Of a stretch of DNA of 64,000 nt, positions 18,864 to 26,678 are shown in pieces. Each line of letters opens with the position of its first letter. Position 1 is the first letter of the stretch. A program made the translations under genes and the position numbers. A model generated the notes under the pieces. It had not been told where the DNA came from, made no database searches, and saw only the letters and a list, made by a program, of their open reading frames with translations. This DNA comes from Hahellaceae bacterium (GTDB lineage: Bacteria > Pseudomonadota > Gammaproteobacteria > Pseudomonadales > Oleiphilaceae). The stretch spans positions 248,001 to 312,000 of the forward strand of contig JACKOD010000006.1 in assembly GCA_024234505.1 (NCBI GenBank), given 5' to 3'.

Positions 18864-19319
18864 ATGGCAGAAACGCCGGCAATATTATCCAGCCTTTACT
18901 TACCCGTTATTGGGAAAAATCTTGTACTGCCAAACGTAACCGTGGCTGAAATCGTCGATTACCAGAAGCCAGAGGCAGAAAGTGGTGCTCCTGATTGGTT
19001 TCTCGGCAATATTCAGTGGCGAGGCGTTAAACTCCCGGTTATTTCCTATGATCGCCTCAATGGTGAAACAGAGGCCGGCATGCCTACCTTGAGACGTCTG
19101 GCAGTGATCAATACCATCAGCGAATCTCATGCTCAGTTGCCTTTTTTTGGCGTAGTGACGCAGGGTATCCCTCGGCAGGTAAAAATTGAAAGTGAAATGA
19201 TCAAGGAAATCGAGTCGGAAACGGGGCCCGCCGATCTGATGATGGTATCGATTCTCGGTGAAGACGCCACCGTTCCTAATCTGGAATATATCGAGCGCCA
19301 GATTCTCCAACGTCGCTAG
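18864..19319 (+). CDS. chpC: CheW-like adaptor protein ChpC
   Basis: A second CheW-domain protein of the system (151 residues), thought in Pseudomonas to link additional receptors to ChpA. I chose ATG 18864 (MAETPAILSSLYLPVIG) because the family begins near this point; an upstream ATG at 18777 adds 29 residues without CheW character. Features: LPNVTVAEIVDYQKPE, WFLGNIQWRGVKLPVISYD and the closing IEYIERQILQRR-like helix. It is the last gene of the operon; the chpD and chpE genes that follow in P. aeruginosa are absent here. Confidence 0.88.
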   Translation: MAETPAILSSLYLPVIGKNLVLPNVTVAEIVDYQKPEAESGAPDWFLGNIQWRGVKLPVISYDRLNGETEAGMPTLRRLAVINTISESHAQLPFFGVVTQGIPRQVKIESEMIKEIESETGPADLMMVSILGEDATVPNLEYIERQILQRR

Positions 19320-19349
19320 CGTCTTTACCAGGTAGTGCCCCCGCCATTG

Positions 19350-19378
19350 CCCTCGGCTTATGCCGAGGGTTTCGTTCC
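19350..19378 (+). terminator. Probable terminator between chpC and the DUF3422 gene
   Basis: Perfect 8-bp stem CCCTCGGC/GCCGAGGG (19350-19357 with 19362-19369), loop TTAT, followed on the plus strand by TTTCGTTCC. It lies 30 bp after the chpC stop and overlaps the stop codon of the convergent gene, so it could end the chp operon. The T-tract is short. Confidence 0.65.
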
Positions 19379-20710
19379 GATGTAACGCTCTTTCATTTCG
19401 CGGTTCACGCGATCCAGACGCTTTTTAAAGCGACTCAGGCTAAACCATACGGTGGCCACGGCAATCGGTACGGAAGCGCCGATAATCAAGCCGGTATTTT
19501 CAATCCAGCCCAGAGATCGGGCCGATTCCGCCAGGTATTTCACCAAACCGACCAAATGATAACTAATGACCGCAACTGACAAACCTTCGACCGCTTGTTG
19601 CAATCGTAACTGCAGCTTGCTGCGCCGATCCATGGATTGCAGAAGTGACTGATTTTGAGCTTCGATCGTCAGGTTGACGCGGGTACGCAAAAGCTCACTG
19701 GCTCGATCGATTCGACGGGAAAGCTCATCCAGATCCTCGCGAACGGTTTCACAGGTCCGCCAGGCGGGTGTCAAACGACGACTCAGAAACTCATTGAGTG
19801 TTTGCAACCCCGCCACTTCCTTTTCGCGCATTTCATTGAGTCGCGTCATCGCGAGTTCGTAGTACGCCGTGGTGGCAGAAAAGCGGTAGTTGGTATCGGA
19901 AATAAGCTGTTCGATACGGGCGGCCAGCGTGGTGAGTTCACCCAATAGCCTGCGCTCATCTTCCAGCGATTCGATATCCGTTATCTGCTGGATAATCAAC
20001 GCCAGCTGCTGATCCATTTCGGTGACCTGAGGCGCCAGCTGCTTGGCCAGAGGCAAGGCCATCAGCGCCATCATCCGATAGGTTTCCAACTCGAGCATCC
20101 GACGAACCAGACGCCCTGTCTGACAGGGATTAAGACTCATATTGTTAATAAAAATGCGCCCCATGCCGTCACTGTGAATGCGGTAAGCCGTCCAGAGCTG
20201 GGCTTTACGATCCCTGACGTAACTACTCAGAATTCGATGGCCTTCAAAACTATGACGCAACTGCTCCAATGACAATGCACTGTCTTCATGGCTTTCAATT
20301 TCAATATGCAAACCACTGATAACCGCCCCCGGAAGGCTCGCCAGCCATTCGTCAGGCAGCAAGGACAGTGCGGTACGCTGAAAGGGTTCCGGGCTTTCGA
20401 CTTTATGAATAAAGGTATAGGTAGAAAACTCGGTATGCCGTTCCCAGCGGAACTCAAAACCACCAAAATCCTGGTAATAGCAGGTGGCACTCGAAGAAGG
20501 CGGGTTAATACTGTAGCGTTTGCAAAGCGAGGCAATATGCTGATGCTCGTCCTTTCGCAGGCAACCCTCATGCAGCAACGCGATTTGCGACACGCGCCCG
20601 GGCGTTGGCACCACCGGAAACGGCCGCGTGTGTAGTTCGTTAAAAAGATCATCTCGCTGCGGGTGAAACTTCAGCAAGTGTGATGTAATTGACGGGGCTC
20701 GATCAGTCAT
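19358..20710 (-). CDS. DUF3422 family membrane protein
   Basis: A 450-residue protein of uncharacterised family DUF3422. It begins MTDRAPSITSHLLKFHPQRDDLFNELHTRPF with a good AGGGAAAGG site. Family blocks include LLHEGC, FEFRWERHTEFSTYTF and GRIFINNMSLNPCQTGRLVRRMLELETYRMMALMALPLAK. A coiled-coil stretch (about 225-370) is followed by two hydrophobic C-terminal segments (about 372-392 and 402-424), suggesting an inner-membrane protein with a large cytoplasmic part. It is divergent from zur; the intergenic region contains the Zur operator, so zinc control is possible but unproven. The molecular function of the family is unknown. Confidence 0.85.
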   Translation of the reverse strand: MTDRAPSITSHLLKFHPQRDDLFNELHTRPFPVVPTPGRVSQIALLHEGCLRKDEHQHIASLCKRYSINPPSSSATCYYQDFGGFEFRWERHTEFSTYTFIHKVESPEPFQRTALSLLPDEWLASLPGAVISGLHIEIESHEDSALSLEQLRHSFEGHRILSSYVRDRKAQLWTAYRIHSDGMGRIFINNMSLNPCQTGRLVRRMLELETYRMMALMALPLAKQLAPQVTEMDQQLALIIQQITDIESLEDERRLLGELTTLAARIEQLISDTNYRFSATTAYYELAMTRLNEMREKEVAGLQTLNEFLSRRLTPAWRTCETVREDLDELSRRIDRASELLRTRVNLTIEAQNQSLLQSMDRRSKLQLRLQQAVEGLSVAVISYHLVGLVKYLAESARSLGWIENTGLIIGASVPIAVATVWFSLSRFKKRLDRVNREMKERYIGTKPSA

Positions 20711-20868
20711 GAGCGATACCTTTCCCTAAAAGTTGTGTGGACAAACTTTATCATAAACTTCGCCTGCACCTAGCCCGAATTATTCAATGGCGTGCGAATG
20801 GATTGCGCTGTTGGGCGTATTTTTTGTCAAATCCGGCGGACAATCGCTTCTCGCGTCGACATTGTAAA

Positions 20869-20883
20869 TGTTATAACATAACA
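20869..20883 (+). promoter_or_regulatory. Zur operator (Zur box) upstream of zur-znuCB
   Basis: The 15-bp TGTTATAACATAACA is a perfect inverted repeat (TGTTAT-AAC-ATAACA) matching the GTTATnnnATAAC core known for gammaproteobacterial Zur. It ends 24 bp before the zur ATG and overlaps TATAAC, a plausible -10, so Zur with zinc would block RNA polymerase. This implies autoregulation of the zinc uptake operon. Confidence 0.8.
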
Positions 20884-20907
20884 CTTATTTCTCTGACGGA
20901 ATGCCAC

Positions 20908-21414
20908 ATGCCCACCGCCTCACTTTTGGCGTATCAACCTCATGATCATGACCGCTGCGTCGTCCGCGCCATGCAGCGTGCCCAGTCACTGTGTGATGCC
21001 AAAGGCGCTCGTCTGACCCCTATGCGTAAAAGAGTGCTGGAGCTGATCTGGCAGTCACATCAAGCCCTGGGGGCCTACGATTTAATCGCGGCGCTACTTC
21101 AGGAAGGCTCTAAAGCGGCCCCTCCTACTGTGTACCGGGCCTTGGAGTTTTTACAGGAAACCGGGTTGATTCATCGCATTGCCTCGCTTAACGCTTACAT
21201 TGGCTGTTCGGTGCATAAAGGCCCCCACATGAGCTGCCTGATGATTTGCAAACAATGTCGTAATGTTCAGGAAAAAGCTCATCCTGAGCTGGAGCAACTC
21301 TTGCTCCAGCCCGCTGTATTGGGCAAATTTCTGCCCGAACAAAGTGTCGTTGAGATTACCGGCCTTTGCCCCGCCTGCCAGAAAGCCCCCATAGACTGCC
21401 CGACCAAGGATTGA
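20908..21414 (+). CDS. zur: Zinc uptake regulator Zur (Fur family)
   Basis: Zinc-sensing Fur-family repressor of 168 residues. A winged-helix domain (LTPMRKRVLELIWQSHQALGAYDL, then PPTVYRALEFLQETGLIHRI) is followed by a dimerisation domain with metal-binding residues: GCSVHKGPHMSCLMICKQCRNVQE and the closing CPAC. The two CxxC pairs form the structural zinc site. Start ATG 20908 (MPTASLLAYQPHDHD); the frame runs upstream to 20737, but that part overlaps the promoter and operator. znuC follows after 6 bp, so the regulator leads its own target operon. Confidence 0.93.
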   Translation: MPTASLLAYQPHDHDRCVVRAMQRAQSLCDAKGARLTPMRKRVLELIWQSHQALGAYDLIAALLQEGSKAAPPTVYRALEFLQETGLIHRIASLNAYIGCSVHKGPHMSCLMICKQCRNVQEKAHPELEQLLLQPAVLGKFLPEQSVVEITGLCPACQKAPIDCPTKD

Positions 21415-21420
21415 AGCAAG

Positions 21421-22242
21421 ATGACCGAACTGCTGATTCGCCTTGATCAGGCGCAAGTCAAGTTACGCGATCAAACCATTATCCACGACGTCAGTTTCTC
21501 TCTTAGTCGGGGCGATATTGTCACGGTCATTGGCCCCAATGGGGCCGGAAAAACTACGTTGGTGCGTGCCATACTGGGGCTGCAAAAGCTTTCCGACGGC
21601 ACCATCACACGAAAACCGGGCTTGAAAATAGGCTATATGCCTCAGAAGCTGCACATTGATAATACGCTGCCGCTCACCGTCGAACGGTTTCTGTTGCTTA
21701 CCGGAGCAAACCGCGCCCAGCTAACGGATGCCTTGTCACAAAGCGGCATTGTTTCTCTGCGTAACGCTCAAATGCAATCGATATCCGGTGGAGAGCTACA
21801 GCGTGTCCTGTTAGCGCGTGCGGTATTACGCCGCCCCGATATTCTGATTCTGGATGAACCCGCACAAGGCGTCGACCTGACAGGGCAGACCGAACTGTAT
21901 CGACGCATTCGAGACTTGCGTGACGAACTCGGCTGTGCCGTGCTCATGGTTTCTCATGACCTCCATCTGGTCATGGCCTCCACTGACCGGGTGATCTGCC
22001 TGAATCAACACATCTGCTGTTCCGGATTACCGGAGCAAGTCTCAAATGACCCGGCGTATCTGGCGTTATTTGGTCAAGCCGCCCAACAACTCGCGGTTTA
22101 TCACCATCACCATAACCACGCCCACAATATGCACGGAGACATTGTTGCCCCCGTCCCTCACATGACGCCCGCTCACCATGTGCACCACGCCGGTTGCCAG
22201 CACGGTGAACCTCATCAGTCCCCGGAAAAGAACCATGCCTGA
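21421..22242 (+). CDS. znuC: Zinc ABC transporter ATP-binding protein ZnuC
   Basis: ATPase of the high-affinity zinc importer (273 residues). Walker A GPNGAGKTTL (about 40-49), signature SGGELQRVLLARA (about 122-134), Walker B ILILDEPAQGVD (about 140-151) and switch His (VSHDLHLV) are intact. The C-terminal about 50 residues form a His-rich tail (HHHHNHAHNMHG, then PAHHVHHAGCQH), which may bind zinc or sense it at the transporter; such tails occur in many ZnuC homologues. It overlaps znuB by 8 bp. No periplasmic binding protein gene znuA is in the window. Confidence 0.95.
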   Translation: MTELLIRLDQAQVKLRDQTIIHDVSFSLSRGDIVTVIGPNGAGKTTLVRAILGLQKLSDGTITRKPGLKIGYMPQKLHIDNTLPLTVERFLLLTGANRAQLTDALSQSGIVSLRNAQMQSISGGELQRVLLARAVLRRPDILILDEPAQGVDLTGQTELYRRIRDLRDELGCAVLMVSHDLHLVMASTDRVICLNQHICCSGLPEQVSNDPAYLALFGQAAQQLAVYHHHHNHAHNMHGDIVAPVPHMTPAHHVHHAGCQHGEPHQSPEKNHA

Positions 22243-23026
22243 TTTTCTTGTCTATGCCTTGATTGCCGGTATTGGCGTCGCTTTGATTGCGGGCCCGCTG
22301 GGTTGTTTTGTGGTGTGGCGTCGAATGGCCTATTTTGGCGATACACTGGCACACTCTGCATTGATGGGGGTTGCATTGGGCCTATTGCTTGAAATCAACC
22401 TCAATCTGGCGATCGCTGCGGTCTGCGTTACGATCGCCATTGTGCTGTTTGTATTGCAACGCCAGCAGCAACTGGCGACCGATACCCTGCTAGGCATTCT
22501 GGCTCACAGCAGCCTGTCGATAGGTTTGGTCATGGTGAGCTTGTCCGGCAACATGCAGGTCGATCTCACGGGCTATCTTTTCGGCGATTTGCTGGCGATT
22601 ACCCCTGCCGATTTGTGGTTGATTGCCAGCGTTGTTTTAGTGGCAGGCGGGTTGCTTTACTGGAGTTGGCGCCCCTTACTGGCCATCAGTATTCACGAAG
22701 AACTGGCCAAAGTGGAAGGCGTGGCAGTAGAAGCCTATCGCGCCATACTGATGCTGCTATTTTCTTGCGTGATTGCAGTAGCGATGAAAATTATCGGCGT
22801 GCTGCTCATCACATCGTTGATGATTATTCCTGCCGCCACGGCGAGACGACTCTCCAAAACACCGGAATCCATGGCAATCAATGCCAGTATGCTTGGTGCA
22901 CTGTCTGTCATTCTGGGGCTGGCACTCAGCTGGTATATCGATACCCCTGCAGGCCCGTCCGTTGTCGTGTGCGCCTTCGGGCTCTTTATCGCGACCTGGA
23001 TCAAGGAGTTTGCGTTACGTCGTTAG
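22235..23026 (+). CDS. znuB: Zinc ABC transporter permease ZnuB
   Basis: Membrane permease of 263 residues with about 8 hydrophobic segments. The conserved start MPDFLVYALIAGIGVALIAGPLGCFVVWRRMAYFGDTLAHSAL matches the ZnuB/MntB family, including the DTLAHSALMGVALG block; LLITSLMIIPAATARRLSKTPESMA is also typical. The chosen ATG at 22235 overlaps the znuC end, indicating coupling; a more upstream in-frame start at 22178 lies inside znuC and adds a polar non-family segment. Confidence 0.94.
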   Translation: MPDFLVYALIAGIGVALIAGPLGCFVVWRRMAYFGDTLAHSALMGVALGLLLEINLNLAIAAVCVTIAIVLFVLQRQQQLATDTLLGILAHSSLSIGLVMVSLSGNMQVDLTGYLFGDLLAITPADLWLIASVVLVAGGLLYWSWRPLLAISIHEELAKVEGVAVEAYRAILMLLFSCVIAVAMKIIGVLLITSLMIIPAATARRLSKTPESMAINASMLGALSVILGLALSWYIDTPAGPSVVVCAFGLFIATWIKEFALRR

Positions 23027-23088
23027 GTGCAGACTCACGGTTCGCGAAGCAATTCAATTAAGGACTGCTATGCTTGTTAGCTAAATGA

Positions 23089-23113
23089 GAATCCTCTCCG
23101 GATGGAGGGATTC
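23089..23113 (+). terminator. Imperfect hairpin after znuB
   Basis: GAATCCTCTCC (23089-23099) pairs with GGAGGGATTC (23104-23113) with one bulged base and a short GGAT loop. It lies 62 bp after the znuB stop and before the PAS gene. The downstream sequence TGTCTTA is only weakly T-rich, so termination is uncertain. Confidence 0.4.
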
Positions 23114-23151
23114 TGTCTTAATGCAGAAAGCGATCAACAAGGAAGGTGACC

Positions 23152-23826
23152 ATGCCAGACCCTACGCAGCCCAAACGTACATCTTTTTACGCTCGCCTTC
23201 TTCCTCGATCCTGCGCTTACTGGCTCATTACAGGTATTAGCTGTACTTTGGCTGTCTACGGGTTTTATCGCGATAACCCATCCGCGCTGGGCGTTAGTCT
23301 GGCGGTATTGGGCTCTATCTTGACCCTGGCCGGCGTGGTGTTGATTCGCTTTCAATGCAGCGTGACCCATCAGCATCAAGATCAATTAGCCTCGTTACAT
23401 AGCTCACTGGATCTCAATCAGCGCGCGCTGCAAAACAAAGAAATCGAAAAAGCGGTACTTTCCCGAGCGTTAAACGACAGCGAATTACGTACCCGGGATT
23501 TGATTCAGCTAGGACGGGACTATGTGTGGGAAACCGATACGGACTACCAGTTCACTTACGTATCTCCCCAGGCAGAAAGCATTCGCGGCGCTGCCAGGCA
23601 GACACTGATTCAGTCCAGTCTCTTTGAGGATAGCCCTGCCGAGCATTCCGAAGTCATTATGCAAACGCTCCGGGATTCCCTTAAACAGCGCAAGCCCGTC
23701 TCTTTTGAACTGGTGCGCCAGACAAGTCAGGGAACGATCCTGAGAGAACAGATTCATGCCATCGCCCTGATCGATTCCGTCGGCAGCTGGCTGGGATTTC
23801 GCGGTATCGCTTACCGGCTGGATTAA
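23152..23826 (+). CDS. Membrane-anchored PAS domain protein without output domain
   Basis: A 224-residue protein starting at ATG 23152 (MPDPTQPKRTSFYARL), preceded by AAGGAAGG. Two hydrophobic segments (about 22-38 and 46-66, SCAYWLITGISCTLAVYGFY and GVSLAVLGSILTLAGVVLI) are followed by a coil (about 75-110) and a PAS fold (about 112-222: DYVWETDTDYQFTYVSPQAESIRG, ending WLGFRGIAYRLD). No kinase, GGDEF, EAL or HTH domain follows; the stop is clean. It may be a sensor subunit that acts through protein contacts, or a truncated sensor kinase. Function unknown. Confidence 0.75.
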   Translation: MPDPTQPKRTSFYARLLPRSCAYWLITGISCTLAVYGFYRDNPSALGVSLAVLGSILTLAGVVLIRFQCSVTHQHQDQLASLHSSLDLNQRALQNKEIEKAVLSRALNDSELRTRDLIQLGRDYVWETDTDYQFTYVSPQAESIRGAARQTLIQSSLFEDSPAEHSEVIMQTLRDSLKQRKPVSFELVRQTSQGTILREQIHAIALIDSVGSWLGFRGIAYRLD

Positions 23827-23881
23827 TCCATCCGATGCAGTTTCCCCCGACCAAGCCCCGCCTTTGCCTGATGCAGAAAAA

Positions 23882-24565
23882 TTACTGTGGCTCCAACACT
23901 CGCGCCAGCGACTGACACAAGGTATGGGCAAAACGTACATCTTCATCCGTCAGCAGATTAAGCCGCTCCAGACACCAGGATTCCAATTTGGATCCGGGTA
24001 CTTTTTCCAATCGGCCCAGCAGCGCCGCCACACGGACTCGCAAGGCACTGAGTGAAGCCTCAGAAGCGGCTTCCGAAACCATCTCTGTCGGTAGTTGCGC
24101 CAGCTCATAAGCAAACAGCATCACCGCTTGCGAGAGATTCAACGACGGGTAAGCCGCCGCCAGCGGAATACCTGTCACCAGATCACAAAGCGCCAGCTCT
24201 TCATTGGACAAACCACTCTCCTCTCGCCCGAAAACAATGGCTACATTCTGAACACTTTGCTGTTTGTTGGCCAACAGCGAGCGGAGTTCGGCAGGCAGAT
24301 ATAAATGACGGGAGCCGTGGCGCGCTTTTGCCGACGTCGCAACCGAAATATCCATGTCCATCAATGCGTTTGCTAAGGTGTCATATTCTTTTACGCCATC
24401 CAGAATGTCGTTTGAGCCATGTGCCACCCAGCGAGCTTTGTCTTGCTTGTGCAGCGAACTATTGACCAGCCGCAATGCGCTGAATCCCATCGTTTTAAGT
24501 GCTCGCGCACTGGCACCCACATTTTCTGCCACTTTGGGCTCAACCAGAATAAAGTGGAAATTCAT
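23882..24565 (-). CDS. SPOUT RNA methyltransferase, TrmJ/LasT-like
   Basis: A 227-residue SPOUT-superfamily (TrmH/SpoU) 2'-O-ribose methyltransferase. The family's three motifs are visible: VAENVGASARALKTMGF (motif 1, about 12-28), VAIVFGREESGLSNEELALCD (motif 2, about 107-127) and PLAAAYPSLNLSQAVMLFAYEL (motif 3, knot, about 133-154). TrmJ modifies tRNA position 32; LasT/YjtD-type paralogues have less certain targets. The C-terminal helical extension is TrmJ-like, but the N-terminal proximity of motif 1 fits both. It is convergent with the PAS gene and has a GAGAGG ribosome site. Confidence 0.82.
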   Translation of the reverse strand: MNFHFILVEPKVAENVGASARALKTMGFSALRLVNSSLHKQDKARWVAHGSNDILDGVKEYDTLANALMDMDISVATSAKARHGSRHLYLPAELRSLLANKQQSVQNVAIVFGREESGLSNEELALCDLVTGIPLAAAYPSLNLSQAVMLFAYELAQLPTEMVSEAASEASLSALRVRVAALLGRLEKVPGSKLESWCLERLNLLTDEDVRFAHTLCQSLARVLEPQ

Positions 24566-24722
24566 TTAACCTCTCATCATGTTATTAGGGACGCCACAAC
24601 AAACCAGCGGAGTTGAATGAGCACCACACCCTCAGTGCCCTCAGGGACGCTTGAGATCCCATCGCTGCGGCATCCCTGAGAGACAATCCAGACCAACGCC
24701 CGTTTGTGCCTCGCCTGACCTC

Positions 24723-26315
24723 CTACTGCTCTTTCCGGTTACGCCAAACCACGCTGTACAAATCGTGACGACGATCTTTAAGATTTTGTACAGTGCCATT
24801 GTTACGGGCAACCCGAATAGAGTCCAGTCGTAAGTCTGCAATAGCCACCATTTCGGCGTTGGGGGTTGTGTCGGCGGCAATGCCGTCCCGTGCAAAGGGG
24901 AAATCGCAGGGAGTCAGAATGCAGCTTTGGGCATATTGAATATCCATATTGGCTACGTTGGGCAAATTGCCTACGTTACCCGACATGGCCACAAAACACT
25001 GATTCTCTACCGCCCGCGCCTGACAGCAGTAACGTACACGTAAATAGCTCTGTCGCTCGTCGGTACAGAACGGCACAAAAATAATATTTACCCCCTGATC
25101 GACCAGATAGCGCCCCAGTTCAGGAAACTCACTGTCGTAGCAGATCAGTATGCCGATAGGGCCACAATCGGTATCAATCGCCTTAAGTGAATGACCGCCT
25201 TCGATATTCCACAAATAGACTTCGTTGGGTGTCGGATGAATTTTGGCCTGTGTTTCTACCCGGCCATCGCGAAGAAAAATGTAGCAGATATTTTCCACGC
25301 GTCCGTTGGGCATTTTAGTTGGATGCGATCCGCCGATGATATTAATGTTGTAACGCACCGCCATTTCACGCATCTGCTCACAGAAAAGTCCGGTGTGGCG
25401 AGTAAGCGCCTCTATGGCCGCTGCCGGATCCAACTGCTGATCCTCTATCGAGAGCAATTGCAATGAAAGCATCTCGGGAAACAGCACAAAGTCTGCACTG
25501 TAATCTGCCGCCACATCCACGAAATAGCGCACATACCCCATGAAGTCATCAAAAGACGTTACCTTGCGCTGCATGTACTGTACCGAACAGATTCGCACCG
25601 TTTCGGGCAGGCGTCCGCCGTAGGTTTTACGTTTTTCTTCCTGTTCCGACGGCTGGTAGGGGTTACGCCACAGCATGTGCACGGCATAGCCCATGGAATC
25701 GAAATCGTTGGGCAGATAGTCGGGAATTAAACCTATCACCTCGAAATCATTGTGTAATTGAAATGAAATGACCGGATCCCGGAATTTCTTGGCTTGCACG
25801 GCATCCACATACAATTTTGGATCGGGAAATTTTTTCACATTGCGACGAAATCCGGGTAAACGCCCCCCGAAGATAATACCTTTGAGCTTTAGCTCCTCGC
25901 ACAGCCGCTTTCTTGCGTTGTAGAGTCGCTCTCCGATGCGAAGTCCACGGAAATTCGGGTCAATGCACACCTCCATCCCGTAGAGATAATCCCCTTCGGG
26001 CTGGTGTCGCGAGCCAAAACCATTTCCGGTAATTTCGACCCAGGAGTGATTCGCCAATGCCAGCTTTCCAGAGATCCGGAAAGTTGCACAATAACCAATC
26101 ACGGTTTCGCCAAAAGTCACCACAAACTGGCCTTCCGGGAAATTACTCTGATGCCCCCGCAACTGTGCCAGCGTGTAAGGGGGCATACCGCTACTACCGT
26201 ACACAACTTCTGATAGTGCCTTGATTAACGCTAAATCGTGCTTGGTGGCCTGTCGCACCACTACTCGGTCATCAGCATTTTTTTTGTTTAACAACGGAGA
26301 CTTTCTGGTTGCCAT
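24723..26315 (-). CDS. Bifunctional GNAT acetyltransferase / carbon-nitrogen hydrolase (nitrilase superfamily)
   Basis: A 530-residue fusion. The N-terminal half (about 15-220) is a GNAT-like domain (VVRQATKHDLALIKALSEVVYG, then GMEVCIDPNFRGLRIGERLYNARKR, the acetyl-CoA loop). The C-terminal half (about 235-525) is a nitrilase-superfamily amidohydrolase with the catalytic Glu-Lys-Cys contexts FVLFPEMLSL, QAKIHPTPNE and GILICYDSEFPELG. The fusion is widespread in proteobacteria, but substrates are unknown. Two perfect 21-bp repeats lie immediately upstream of the start. It is transcribed alone on the minus strand. Confidence 0.88.
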   Translation of the reverse strand: MATRKSPLLNKKNADDRVVVRQATKHDLALIKALSEVVYGSSGMPPYTLAQLRGHQSNFPEGQFVVTFGETVIGYCATFRISGKLALANHSWVEITGNGFGSRHQPEGDYLYGMEVCIDPNFRGLRIGERLYNARKRLCEELKLKGIIFGGRLPGFRRNVKKFPDPKLYVDAVQAKKFRDPVISFQLHNDFEVIGLIPDYLPNDFDSMGYAVHMLWRNPYQPSEQEEKRKTYGGRLPETVRICSVQYMQRKVTSFDDFMGYVRYFVDVAADYSADFVLFPEMLSLQLLSIEDQQLDPAAAIEALTRHTGLFCEQMREMAVRYNINIIGGSHPTKMPNGRVENICYIFLRDGRVETQAKIHPTPNEVYLWNIEGGHSLKAIDTDCGPIGILICYDSEFPELGRYLVDQGVNIIFVPFCTDERQSYLRVRYCCQARAVENQCFVAMSGNVGNLPNVANMDIQYAQSCILTPCDFPFARDGIAADTTPNAEMVAIADLRLDSIRVARNNGTVQNLKDRRHDLYSVVWRNRKEQ

Positions 26316-26329
26316 CGTGCGAGTCCTTT

Positions 26330-26371
26330 ATTGAAGGTGAATACCGCAAAATTGAAGGTGAATACCGCAAA
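26330..26371 (+). repeat. Two perfect 21-bp tandem repeats before the GNAT-hydrolase gene
   Basis: The 21-bp unit beginning ATTGAAGGTGAAT and ending CCGCAAA occurs twice head to tail (26330-26350 and 26351-26371) with no mismatch. It lies 15 bp upstream of the minus-strand gene start at 26315. Possible operator duplication. Confidence 0.85.
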
Positions 26372-26596
26372 GCGAGCAATAACACAGGGAGGATTTTCAT
26401 AAACATGCACTCACTATAGGCTAGCTGCGGCGATTTCGCACCGGAGCCAACCGTCCAATCCAATTGTGGTGTAACCGTGTTTTTTGTTTCTGACGAGCTG
26501 ATCAGGTTGAGATTCGTCGTTATTCAGGCTATTTATGTGCGATAACGCTGTTGCAGTTTCATCACCGCCTTTGACTGGCCTTGGCGATCGAGTGTA

Positions 26597-26656
26597 ACCG
26601 TTGATTTCCCATAGACCGTTGTTGATTTCAATTAGACCGTCGTTGATTTCAATTAG
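26597..26656 (+). repeat. Three degenerate 21-bp repeats before the sensor kinase start
   Basis: Units of the form ACCGTnGTTGATTTCnATTAG begin at about 26597 (18-bp, degenerate), 26615 and 26636. The last two match at 20 of 21 bases. The array ends 22 bp before the proposed TTG start and so would fall in the leader or core promoter. Confidence 0.8.
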
Positions 26657-26678
26657 ATAGCAGTTGAGGCCCACCGGA

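Larger units (their letters stand above)
26316..26678. promoter_or_regulatory. Divergent region between the GNAT-hydrolase and the sensor kinase genes, with two sets of 21-bp repeats
   Basis: No gene is supported in this 363-bp stretch. It should contain the promoters of both flanking genes. Its main content is two unrelated tandem repeat arrays, one next to each start codon, both with a 21-bp period. A minus-strand frame of 91 codons crosses one array but is judged spurious. Confidence 0.5.

Noticed and set aside
20737..20907. N-terminal extension of Zur
   Set aside because: It would translate across the operator and promoter and has no Fur-family similarity.
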